A DNA stretch of 64,000 nucleotides. It comes from Diploscapter coronatus (Eukaryota > Nematoda > Chromadorea > Rhabditida > Rhabditidae). Within the stretch, counting starts at the first letter, position 1. The number at the start of each line of letters is the position of its first letter. The notes under the pieces are model-generated. The model saw only the letters and a list, made by a program, of their open reading frames with translations. It was not told the origin of the DNA and made no database searches. Of this stretch, positions 48,338 through 60,400 are shown one piece after another. The stretch is taken from contig OZ038423.1 in the NCBI GenBank assembly GCA_964036155.1, forward strand, positions 39,199,249 through 39,263,248, written 5' to 3'. Both the position numbers and the translations under genes were made by a program.

Positions 48338-51300
48338 ATGAGCTGGCCTTCACCTTCATCGATGCTCTCCCTGTTCCTCATCCTAACTGTGCCACTGGCC
48401 AGCGCCGTTGTTTACGAATGTCCGGCAGAGTGCGAGTGCGATTTGATGCCTCCAAACAATGCATCATGGGCCGTCTTCTGTCACAGAGGAGGTGATTTTC
48501 ACTTCAAAACTTGTACTATTTCCAAGTTTAGGAATCAACGATACAAAATTCGCGGAGATTTTGAACCGCCTCCCCACGACTTTGCGGATGTTGGAGATTG
48601 AGGCTCCGTCTTGGAGACCGAGGAATAAATTCAAAGTAGGAAAATTCGAGAGGATATACAACTTTTGAGCATGAATTTGAGTGGAACGACAATCTGAATC
48701 GTTTCTCGCAACTGCGAGTCCTCCGTCTGATTGGGTCGGGAATTCCAGCGATAAGTCGAAGCATTCGACTCCCTTCCTTGGAGATTCTCGATCTTCGCCA
48801 CAACAAAATTGGTAATTCATTAAACAATACCATTTATGCAGTTTTAAAATTTGAATTATTCGAACTTAGGGGATCGAAGCATGAAAGTCGAAGGACTTTC
48901 TATCTCAGGGTTTATAGAAATCATTTGAGCACCACGCATTTCATATCCCTAGCCCTATACCGGCATGGTGCAAGCTAGAAAAATAAATGAACCTTCCGAA
49001 CTCCAGATTTGATGATTTTCAGAACATGCAACGATGAGCAATTTCGGTGGAATGCCTGCGTTGAAATTTCTGGATCTGAGTTCAAACAAACTCAGCATTC
49101 TACCTACTGGAGTTTTCACTTATTTGAGGTCGTTAAGGTAAATTGCTTGTTTCAAAACAATGAATAGTTTCAAATGAAATTAGATCGCTATCTCTGGCCA
49201 GGAATAATATCACAGACATGTCGACTAATTTGCTTAGAGGATTGGGAACTTTGCGGTAAATCGAGAGAAAATACATGTGTGTTTTGTTGATGGAGACATT
49301 TTTAGCGCACTCCATTTGGATGGAAATCCGATTCCAATTAAGCAGATCAACGATGTGTTCTCGGACGTGCTCCAATTAGAAGAGCTCTATCTCAACCAAT
49401 GCAATCTGACCGCCATCGCTAATTTGTCCTTAGACAGGGTCTGAATGGCTTCTTGTATTCCACACCAACTTTTTCTTCTTTTCCCCTACTCTATCTTCAA
49501 AAAGTGGGTGTGAAATACAGAAAACCGGCCTGAATCGATTAAGAGTTTTCTAAAAAAAATGATTGCAATTTTCTAGATCCCTCATTTACGATCTCTCGGT
49601 CTCGCCCGAAATGATCTTCACGCAGTGCCGACTGCCGAACTTCATCTCCTCCATCGGCTCTCATTTTTGGACCTCTCAGGCAACCAAATTCGGGTATGAA
49701 TTCATACACGTGCACCTGCTTATGTCGAACTCTCATTATTTTCTTATTTCCTGCAGCCAAATTCGCGTCTTCCGTTGTGCCATATTTTACCCATTCATCT
49801 CTTCTCCTTGTTGGGTTGGTGGTTGACTCCTTGCGCTCTGCACACTTACACACTTGTTATGCAGAACCTCTTCTCTCTTCCTCTTGACCATTTGTAACCA
49901 GCAATTTGCACACTTGTCGCTTCGCCTCAAGCATTCATTATTTTCGGTCGAATAGTGTAGTGGGATAATTTCTGGATTATGCATTTTTGAAAAGGATCGG
50001 TTATATTCAACTAGGGTATCAAACATTTTTGCTTAATAATTAGGCCACTTATATTTGACCTTTAGAGCATAGAAAAACCGCCTTTTTGTATAGTTCTTTT
50101 CTTTCCGCGCCCTTATTATTAGCTGTACTTTGCATATGTCAAAGGCTGTGTACATACATGCTAAAATTTCGAGAGAAATATCGTACAAGCCTAAAAAACT
50201 AGTCTTTTCTCAATTGAGCCTTTCCTTGGGACTCATTATGAAATGAAATGAAACGAGACAATGATAGATTTCGTATTTGAAGCTGCTTGGCTCACGAGCA
50301 CTGCACCACTGCATTCACACATCACATTGCGTATGCAAACCCGAATGAGAAATAGGCCTCCGAATGAGAGAGAACGGAGAAGCAGAGGGAAAAGCTTGAG
50401 CTACAAAGCAGGAAACAGGCTTGATCGCCTTCTAAGAGGGAATTGAACGAGGGAGGGAAAGATAAGGAGATTCGGAAACTGAACGGGAAATGGGAATGGG
50501 AAAGATGACCGGAAGTTCCCGTGTTCCGCATGAAGATGGAATCGAATTTTAGGAAATTGGCCCTTGCGCATTCTGTTCGAACAATTTGACTAGATTGGAG
50601 CTATCCCATAATCTGCTGGGCCTTGATAAGGTGAGGTTAAATTGAACACACATGACTGATCTTCATGATCTTAGGATGCATTTCACGCAGACGCGTTTCG
50701 TAACATCCCCCTCTACGAGTTGGACCTGTCCTACAATCACCTCGACAACTTCGAATCCACAAATCTCGGATGGGCCATGGACTCGATAAGGATTTTGGCT
50801 CTGTCGGGGAATTACATTCAAGGTCACATTTTATCACTCTGCCATTTCTACAATTATGCTCACGATTGCCTAGCCATGCATAGGCACTGAGCGGCGACTG
50901 AATATGGGTTGCGCATTCAGAATGATGAAATAGTGCGAGATATTTAGAGACTCAGAGACATTGAGATTAATTACACCCTCTCTAATGTCTTGAACTCAAT
51001 CTCTTTAACAAGGGTTATTACATTTCGTAGAGTGAAGTAATTCATCAAAATAGCGCTCAAATGCATGAAATATCACAATTTATTGAATCAGACGATGAAT
51101 TTTAGGGTTTCCAATGCAGCTTACTGAGAAACTGACAGCCTTGACGCATCTGCACATGGCTTACAACGACATAGAGGATATTCCACTCATATTTCCTCCT
51201 GAATACATCAATTTGAGGTACTCGAAACATTGAAAATACTGAAAGCATAGAAGAATTTAAAATAATCGAGATTTTCAGATTCCTCAACATTTCCGGTAAC

Positions 51301-52136
51301 CGTCTGTCCCACCTGCCAGACAATATGGGTCGAATGCTGCCTAAGCTCAAGGAATTCGACCTGTCCTTCAATCGATTCACCTCCTTCTCCTATTCCGCAT
51401 TGTCGTTCATCAATTATCTCGAACGAGTTTATCTTCAAGGAAATCCTTGGGACTGTAGTTGCGCTATTCAGAACTTGCAGGTAAACTTCCTCAAGAAAAA
51501 TAGCTTTAAAAAATCAAATTCTAGGCGCACATGCGAGATCGATATGCCCTTAGACATCAATTGAAGTACAACGAAGCTCGATGTGCTGAGCCTAAACTAT
51601 TTGAAGGCCAGCCTGTTTTGGCTGTCATAGAGGTTGAAATTATCATCGAACTTTGTCAATTCATTAATTTTCTAGGTAAACGATTGCGCAGTTCTGTTTG
51701 GAGCAAGATACGGGCTCACTCAGAGCTCTGAGTTGTTGATCTTACTGGGAGCACTGCTATCTGCAGCACTAGCTCTGACGATGTTGTTGCTATGTTTCTA
51801 CTGCGTTCGAGAGAAACAATACAAGGGAACTTATGTTACAAGGGAGCATTCCAGGTACATATAAGATGGACAAGTTTCGATGGAAATACGAAAATGCACA
51901 AGTTTAGAACTCCATTAACAATGTCTCACAATATGAATATGAGTTGTTCTTCGAGTACGAGGTTGGTTGAAGCATCCTAATTTTCGTCATTCTTTTTTCA
52001 AACTCTTCACTTCAGTGCTGCATCTGAACCACTTAGTCCGGCAAATCCAATGTTAGAATCGATATCCTACCATCCGATTCACAGTGGAACTCTGCCTTCA
52101 CCGCCCAAACCTGCCGCTGCATACTTTGGTATTTAA
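48338..52136 (+). CDS. dma-1: LRR transmembrane receptor, DMA-1-like
   Basis: About 600-700 residues in some 15 exons. The signal peptide MLSLFLILTVPLASAVV is followed by the LRRNT cysteine cluster YECPAECECD. A dozen or more leucine-rich repeats follow, such as LKFLDLSSNKLSILPTGVF, LERVYLQGNPWDCSC and LEELYLNQCNLTAIANLSL, capped by an LRRCT. One helix (LLILLGALLSAALALTMLLL) leads to a short cytoplasmic tail ending PKPAAAYFGI. The ending YFGI fits a class II PDZ ligand. From memory, C. elegans DMA-1, the PVD dendrite-branching receptor, has the same overall layout and C-terminal motif; this should be checked. One intron ends in GAG (48681), another (49438-49575) holds a MITE, and one is over 800 bp. 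Confidence 0.85.
49454..49519. mobile_element. MITE family 'TGTATTCCAC', copy 2
   Basis: A 66-bp element in an intron of the LRR receptor gene, with ends TGTATTCCACACCAACTTTT and, reverse complemented, TGTATTTCACACCCACTTTT. It shares its pyrimidine-rich interior (ctactctatct) with the copy in the PITP intron. Confidence 0.72.
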
Positions 52137-53312
52137 TCCTTGGCTACAGTAAGCGTGCTGCTTCTTCTTCAAATTATTCACTTATATTCAGGGCTGTTTT
52201 AAATGGTCATATAACTTTAGAAATTCCTAAAATCTTCTTCAAAATTTTATATGTACCTACTTGGCTAATTCAATTTGATATATGATTAGAAAAATTTCAC
52301 GACTACAACATGAACTTCACTTTAAAAAATTCCGATTAGAGTTGAGTTAATACAAAAATGAGGTGCAAAAACGTCATAGTTGTGAAGCTAAAACAGCCCT
52401 GAATATCATTTTTGCTAATCATTCTCAAAAGACACTTTGTAAGTGGCGTAATGACGGAATAGCGTAACGTGAAATGACGAGACGCAAAAATGACCAAATG
52501 TGCCCTTTTCTGCACAATTTTGTCAATTTATCTCGTGTTCAATCATTTTATGTTTCACCATTTCGCGCTACACCATTTACAGGTTGTCTTCTCAAGAAGT
52601 CGCAAGACACTAAATCATACAGATTCAGGTTTCATTAAGTTATTCGTTTTCTTAATATGTTTTTATCGTCATTTTCAAAATCACATAAACTTGCCCGATG
52701 CTCAGAATTTCCATGTGCAATTTTCTAAGTATTCATTCTTTAATTCATTTTCCAAATTTTGAATTGTTGACCAACTAGTCTAAAGTTGTGTTGCATTTTT
52801 GCATCTCTAACAGTTTCGCCAATGATTTTACCATTCCAGTCACTTCAATACGGTTATGTACAGATAAATATTCATTTCATAAATTGATGATGATAAATAA
52901 AGCTATATCTTTCTATGATAAACTGTAGTAGTTTTTCATATTTCAATTCACAAGCAATCATGAGCTTTCGATGGACGTTTTGCCTCGTATTTTGTATTGG
53001 GAAAGCTTGCATATTTTCATGCATGCTTTATTGGAGAATTTGACAGAGAAAATCAAAAAAGTAATAATAACAAGAATTTACCGCTATTTTAGCAGAACAC
53101 ATATGAAGTCCTATATCTTTTCGAATTTTACACATTACCCTCTGAGGGATAATTGGTTTGCTTACAACTACTTATGAAATGTTAATTATTGTTCAAGAGG
53201 GAAAACAAATGAGATGACTCCTCTAAGGAGAAGATCAGAGACAGTTAAGGTTTTAAATAGTTTTAGACTAAACGAATGCAATCTGACAAAATTACAAGCC
53301 TTATAGAAGCTC

Positions 53313-53543
53313 CCCAGAAACGTTTACTTTTTCCGACCCTCTCAGAATCTCTCCATCTCCATTTCCTATGCTCTCTAGTCTCTTCTGGACAGATGCATGG
53401 TGCCAAAATGCGAACCTTCCCTCGTGCTCGTGGCGTTGTGGTGTAGTGGATAGAATTTGTAATTTTTACCCTTTCCTGGACAATAAGCGAGATTTTTAGA
53501 AAGTTGGTGCAAAGAGAAGCTCAAAAAAGTAAACGTTTCTGGG
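53313..53543. mobile_element. MITE-like element with 20-bp inverted repeats
   Basis: CCCAGAAACGTTTACTTTTT at 53313-53332 and AAAAAGTAAACGTTTCTGGG at 53524-53543 are perfect inverted repeats around a 191-bp interior. Inside, about 53430-53452 reads gcgttgtggtgtagtggata, which resembles a tRNA-type Pol III A box. Confidence 0.78.
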
Positions 53544-54313
53544 AAATCTAGGGTACATCCTTATCGTTCCATATCATTGTGCTTCGCATCATTGCATCCC
53601 GAAGATGCAGTAGAGAAATTACAATTTTCCTAAACAGCATATCTGCATTTCTAACTCATCATACATATGGTACGATTTAAAGATGCGAATATTTTCTCTA
53701 AATATACAAATTTTAGAAACACATGCAACAATAGTCGTAAATAACACTTCAATCTTACTAATCCACGAAAATCCTTGCAAAATAACATATCTGAGATCCA
53801 ACAAAAAAGACGAAAAGAGAAGAATAATAAGAAAAAGAGACAAAGGCCCTTGGTCACTAGCATTGGGCCTTGGGCTGGTCAGTACTTGAGACTGAAGTGA
53901 GGTGTAAAATTTGGAGAGCACGCTAAAAATGCCAAAAATGGACAATGAATTAGTAGACAGCTGCAATGAAAATCTGAAAGATAATGAAAGAAAGCAAATT
54001 ATGAGATCATTGCAGAATTGCAGGATGATAGAAATGAAACCGTCATTTGAAAATGTCAGCATCAGTTTGGAAAAAAGAAAACTTGTTCAATTCTTTGCAG
54101 GAAATCTTGACTCAATGGCATAGGTTTTAAAACGAAACCCTTAATTTCACAAAATCACTTTCGGCCTCTAGTTATATTCATGAATGTTATCTTTATTCGA
54201 TTATTATTAAAAATTCTAATGAACATGATACAGCCAACTCTCGAAGACATCCAAAAGTAACGAGGGATAATCGTAACTGAAATGAATATTATTCAAGATA
54301 TTTTATTTCAAAA

Positions 54314-54401
54314 CAGATCTAGGGAGCACTTTCATCAGACAAAAATAAATTGTAGAGGGTAGGTTGTAAAGGATTTCTGACGATAGTCCTCCCTAGGTCT
54401 G
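54314..54401. mobile_element. MITE family 'CAGACCTAGGGAG', copy 3 (short)
   Basis: An 88-bp copy, internally deleted relative to those at 35746 and 37509. It keeps the ends (CAGATCTAGGGAGCACTTTC and, at the right, CCTCCCTAGGTCTG). It lies outside the LEA-like array and shows that the family is dispersed. Confidence 0.75.
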
Positions 54402-57400
54402 ACTGCATTTGTTTCTTTCTCTGTTAACGAATAAGACAGTAATGCTGTAGTTGTAGTGGTAGTGAAAATTTTTGTTACGATGTAGACTTGAAGTGGTTGT
54501 TTATGTTTGTTTTTCAAATCGTTAGAAAGAAGTTTACCATATTTAACTGGATAAATAGTTATATGGCACGTTAATAGATCTTGAGATCATCAACCAATAT
54601 TTTGGTATTCGTGCAAAAGTACAAGATGATTTCGTCGTAATCTGAGAAAGGGATCAGACAATTGATGAGGAACGAGGAATCATCTGCATCGTTTTCTTTT
54701 CTGCGTGTGTATTTTCTCGAATGCTATGCCAACAACTGTCATTCTTGCTGCAGGCTGAGAAATGTTCGAGAAAGATCGAACTGAGAGAGCTATAAAATTG
54801 AAGAGATCGCAGTGGTATTGAATGTCATTTGTTGCTGTTTGAGATATTTTTTAGTCTTTTTTCTTCTTAGCTCGTATTTTAGTAATCAATGATACGTGAC
54901 CAAGAGATTCAAAAGGTCCTTCTGTATTTAAGAATTTGCTTATCGGAAAGAAAAATCACATCATCTTCTTAAAATTTGTTATATTTTTCGATAACAATTT
55001 GATAAAATATTTTAGTATCAAGGGCAAAAGATCGAAAGTCGAAACTTGAATTGAGCGGCTCTAACCTAAAATATTTTATGATTTGAAGAATCTTTTCAAT
55101 AGAATCAAACTTGAAAACTTTCAACCACGACCGCGATAGCGGTTGGGAAAAATTAAGCAATGATGCGGTGTTGTTGTAGCTGCGGTGAGGCTGTGGTTGC
55201 AAGAGTTTTGAAAAATGCTAAGTCTGAATAGAACTAAAAAAACTTTTCCAATGATTTCTTCTTGACAATATCACCAGTAGTCGTTTTCTCACTGACAATT
55301 TATTTCGAAGATATCGCGGTTTAAAATTAGAACGATTGCTGAAAAAATAACAGTTAAAAGATCAGAACCGTTATTGATTCTCTGATTTTGATTTTCTTTT
55401 CATTTGACAACGCCAATTGGAATTGCTGAAAATCTTCTGAAATTCACCTATTTTCCCTCGTTTTTTGTTCGTTGTTCTCCTTGAATTGCGCGGAGTGCGA
55501 TAATTCTCGAAATCTGTATTGTTTTGAACAAAAAATGATGAAAATTGCAAGGAAATTGATCTGACAGATTTGTCAGCGAAATGATGCGATGAGTTCGCTA
55601 CTCAATTATTTTAACGACTTTTTTTGACAATTCTTGGCTTTTTCTTAAATCAACTAAAAAATCGTTTATATTTTTGTACCCAAATGTCCAAATAAAAATT
55701 TATCATGTAAAAATTGAAGAAATCCTAACAATAAAATTCAACCGGCTTTCTCTGAAAAAATGCGGATAATGTTGATACCGAAATCTGGGAGGTCGAAAAT
55801 GAGGGAAGAAAGAACGGATTTTAGGCCAGTCTCTCTCCTTTTCGCGTGCTATTCTCGTTTTTCTAGCCACTAAAAATAACTGCACCACTTTGCACTCCTT
55901 TCAGATTTCGGTATCAACAATACAAGTTTTTCTCTGTCTCATCTAAGATTGCGAACTTTGTACCATATCTACTCGCTACTTGGTGGTTTCAATTTCTTGA
56001 AAATCCGCAACAAATATCGGTTTTCTAGAGAGTTTGTAGATGTTGTTTTTAACGTTAACATCAGCAGCGCTATCATTTCTCACGTTTCCACTTCTCACTT
56101 GACATTTTGCTTCGTTTTTCGCTTTCTTCTCTGCCTTCTCTGCGTTTCTTCACTTGTTAACCTCGGCGTTTTACAATTTCATCTGGCAATTGCGCTTCAT
56201 GTCTGTCTCTAACTTTTCCCTATCTTCCTATCTCTCTATTCTTTCACTCCCCAACTTATTCTTTATCTTTTCGCCCTCTCGATTTCATCTGCTCTGGCTT
56301 TTCTCACCTTTTCAATTACTCTCTAAATCGTTCTCCTTCTTTACCCTCCATCCTCTTCATAACACCAACCGGTTCCCTCCGACTAACTTTAATTTTTTCA
56401 CAATTCTAATTCCATTTCTTGTCGCTTCTTTTCTCTTTCGACCACTTCATCTTGTCATAATTCGATTCTTGAATCCATTGTAATTTCGCATTTTTCTTGC
56501 AAAATCTTCCTGTTTTTCCTCATCAAAGTTAAAAAAGATGGCTGGACTGTTCTCATTTTATATTCTCATTTTCATTTTATTTCTGCATATCTTTTTCTCC
56601 TATTTCGATGCTATTTTTGACAAAATCTAGCCGCACTTCTCTTTACTACAATTTTTATTCTGAAAGATCGAACCATCCACATTTCATCTTTTCATTTCTC
56701 CCATTCTTTTATTTTTCTACGACTCCCCAATTCTTTTGCCAGAAAATGAATGTGCTCCGAGTCTTAATAAGCCATCTTCTCAATGTAAATTGCAATTCTG
56801 CACCGGCAAAGGAGTTAATTTCGTATCTCATTGACTTTTGAGACTTTAGGCCCTTGGAGGTCAGAAATGAAATGATCCTATTTAAAATCGCTTCTTAAAA
56901 AAAATCAAGATTACCACGCTCAAGTGAAAAATTGCACAAAATCTCAATCAGTTTTTTTCCCGAATTTCTGCAAAATTCGATAAAAACACGCGGAAACGTG
57001 AATTTGTCGAATTCGTGAGATTTCCTTGTTTTTTCCGGGTTTAAATTTAAATTCGATTTTTTGCCGTTTCACATTCCGCTTCGTTAATGCGATTCTCTTT
57101 GGCTTTTTTGCGGGAATCGACTTGGTGGTTTTTTCGCTTTTTCTTCAGAGCTTCTGGCCGCTCGGGGAGTTGAAAAATTCCCGGGGCCCATTCGACTCGG
57201 CCAGTCACATGGACCATGAAAAAATGCAGCAATGAGAGGCAAATTTGACGGAGATATGAGATTTTTGAGGGATTTGGGGAAAATTGGAGTGACAGCCAAC
57301 AGAACGGCAGTCATGCAATCAAATTCGGACTTTAGGCTTTCATCTCGGTTTCTAACTTGAAAGTTGCCAATTTTGGGCTAAAGATTGGCAGAATTTAAGA

Positions 57401-60400
57401 AAAATCTACTTTGAGATGAAAGTTGGAAAGAGTTTAAAAAACTTCTTTTTATTTGATTTGTTCTTAATTTGTTCTCCATAATTTCTCAATTTTTAGCTGA
57501 GGATTAGAAAATTCCGATGATGCTCAACCTCAAATGAAAAATTTTAATTGGAGTTGCGAAAATCCAAATTTTTTCTCCTTTTCTTCTTTCTCCATTTCGC
57601 ACGAACTCTTTCGGTCTTTGATCAGCGAATTCAAATTCTTCCTTTTCCCTCTTCCATCAGTCAAATTCAAATCATTCGTTTCGCGCGTCTCAAATCCACG
57701 CAAACCCCGCGGCTTTCTCCCATTTCGGATGAAATTCCACCCTTATTTGGATGCCTTTCTTGAGGCTTCTCTTCTGATCACCAAATTTAGCTACTCTCTA
57801 ACTATAGCTCATTTCGAATAATAAATTTTCAGCTTTCATTATATTTAGAGTCCTGATTTTTTAGATTCCAAATTTGGTCATTTCCATTTTTGACCGACAG
57901 ATTTTTTTTAGAAAAAATGGGAATTGACTGGATTCGGACATTTTTCAGTCAGAACAGTTCCTCCATTTACAACGAATAGAATTTTTTGATGCATGTGATT
58001 GAATGATTGGATGATGATCGAGTAAAGGGGTGATTGATTCGATTTTTGATTTACCGTCAACGCGACTAAAACAGTTTGAATGTTTGATGCAGTTAACAAA
58101 TGTTTGAATAACTCGTTTTTGGGGCGACAATTCGAAGGTCTTCGTAGATTTTTTCGACCTTTTTTGTCAATATTAGTCACTTTCCCTTCCGGTTTTGTAT
58201 TTAAAAAAGCTTATCATTTCTGTAAGTACGACAGTTTGGTAGCTGGATTTTGAGAAAATTCCAAAGTCTGACTTGAAATTTTGATATTTTTAGAATCAGA
58301 GTCTGAAATTCGAACAGACTTACAAGATTCCTGGAATTGATTTTTTATAGACCTCCTTATTAAATTCGTTATTGTAACATCTTCATTCTCTATCAAACTT
58401 GATGCTTGAAGTATGCTAAAGTTTCATTTCATCAGACTCGTCTTTTCATTCGATTACATCATCCTACAACATGAAATTTGTATGCTGTTTAGCATGTATT
58501 TATCTGCCGTTCTATAATAGGAACGCCCATTCATCCATCTAAATTGCAGCTTTACCTATGTTCTCTCTCTGCAATATGTTTATCTGAGCGTCTAGGTCTA
58601 GGCAATTAGTGACAGCTGGCAAAATGCTGAATAGTAGAGGGTCTCATGTTCTATCTTTCTCGGTCGTAGAAAAGACATTTCGATAATCTTTCTCACTTTA
58701 GCCATAATTATTTGCCATTTCGTAGTAACTCAGTGGTTACCGAACCGAACATTCTCTCGGTCTTGTTGAATTATGCAAGACAGAAACCAGTCTGGGGTAT
58801 TCTAATTTCCTCTCACACGACCTCATTTTCATAATGAAGTGGTGAGCGCAGAAAGCATGATACTGGTACTGGTAAGCTGGAATATTCTAATCCTTTGTTG
58901 GTCATTTGGCTTGTTCGCAGAGAAGTCATTAACTATTTGGCGAAGAAAAAATTGAATACTCAAAGTTCTTAGCTCGAAAATCGGAAAAAGATCGTCCATT
59001 TTATGCCCAATGATAGGAAAAGCATGGTCTGAATATTCTAATTCCGCACCTATTCTAATTTCTAATCCAGACAGCCAGAAAATTTTCTTTCTTCTCGTTG
59101 AAGGATGAACATAAAAACGCGACTGAGATGTATTTGTCTCATTCATCTCTCATCTCATGTGGTGCGTAATTACGTTCAGCCATGCGGACACAGGCATCAC
59201 TGCATCGGTGTGTCGGTCGCTTTGCCCATCTCTGCCCTCTCCTCTGCCCCTTCACCCCTCACCAATTCCATTCCCTGTCTTTCTGCCCATTTCACCCAAC
59301 CAAAGCCATGCCATTTTTTCTAACCACAAATCGCGTATCGATCGATCCAATGGCGTTTTGACAGTAAAAGTGCTGTTCTGGAACAATCTTGTTTCTCAAC
59401 TTTTGCAATAATTTGTCGTGTCAGTTGAGTTAGGACACCTCTAGAAAATGTTTCTTTCAAAGGTCAACAACCTTGATTCAGACTTGGAAATTTTTTACAC
59501 TTGCGGATGCCCGCATAAACGAAAAAGTATGTCTTTTCGAGAGACAGAGAGAAGACATGCTCTTTACTTCTCTCGATAAGATATGTTATCTCGTTCATGT
59601 GAGCATCCGTGGGTGTGAAAATCTACAAGTCTTCTCTGATTTTCATAATACCTGTTAAACTCGTAAAAATATCATCTTTCGTCGGAAAATTGAAGAATTC
59701 GTACATTTTGGCATTTTTCGTCGTGAAGATAGATCGAGAATTCGAAGTTCCTTCCTATTCTAATCCCCGTTTTTCTGATTGAAAAGCTAGTCGCAGTTAT
59801 TTTCGGGCTTTCGTTCCTGTTTCATGAAATTTTTCTATACTTTTGGGGTTTTTGTTAATACCGAAGATTGGAAATAAGTTAGCCCACTCATTTTTTTCAG
59901 GACTCAAAATGTAGTGCTTTAGTTTAGTGGCACCGGAATCTTCCGAAGAGGTTTTGGGTTGATCTTTCCATTTTTTCTAATCTTTTTCTTTGAGTCTTTT
60001 GCTTTTTCTTACTCTTTCTCTGATTCTTTTTCAATCTTTTCACTCTCTCATCTCTTGTTACTTTCTCTTGATCTTCTTTGCTTTGGGGCATGTCGTTAAT
60101 GTTGTGCTGCCGCATTTCTGCATGTCCCTAGTGCCGTCTTGTGCTCCTCCTATTTTCTCTGTCTGACTTCTTTTCTTCTTTCTCTTTCCTTCATTATTTC
60201 TTCGTCGTTTTATCTTTTCCTTTTTCTGATCATTCATTCTCTCTACCAGCTTCTTTCTTCCTTTCATTTGATTCCTTTGACCTTTCGCTGTGCTCCTCTC
60301 ACACCAAAATATACCTCACACCAATTTCTGACCAGAAATGAATCCGATTATTCCTCCGTAATCGCGAATTTTCGATCGCTTTTCATCATATTTTTGTAAT

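Noticed and set aside
53430..53500. Possible tRNA gene
   Set aside because: Only an A-box-like segment is present. I could not fold a cloverleaf or find a B box at the right distance.
53619..54123. 147-residue - strand frame and opposing + strand frames of 68 and 70 residues
   Set aside because: No recognisable domains and no convincing starts or splice partners. The + strand frames look hydrophilic and could be an exon pair, but nothing supports this.
55949..56483. Phe/Ser/Leu-rich frames of 87 and 109 residues
   Set aside because: They are translations of a pyrimidine-rich tract and have low complexity.
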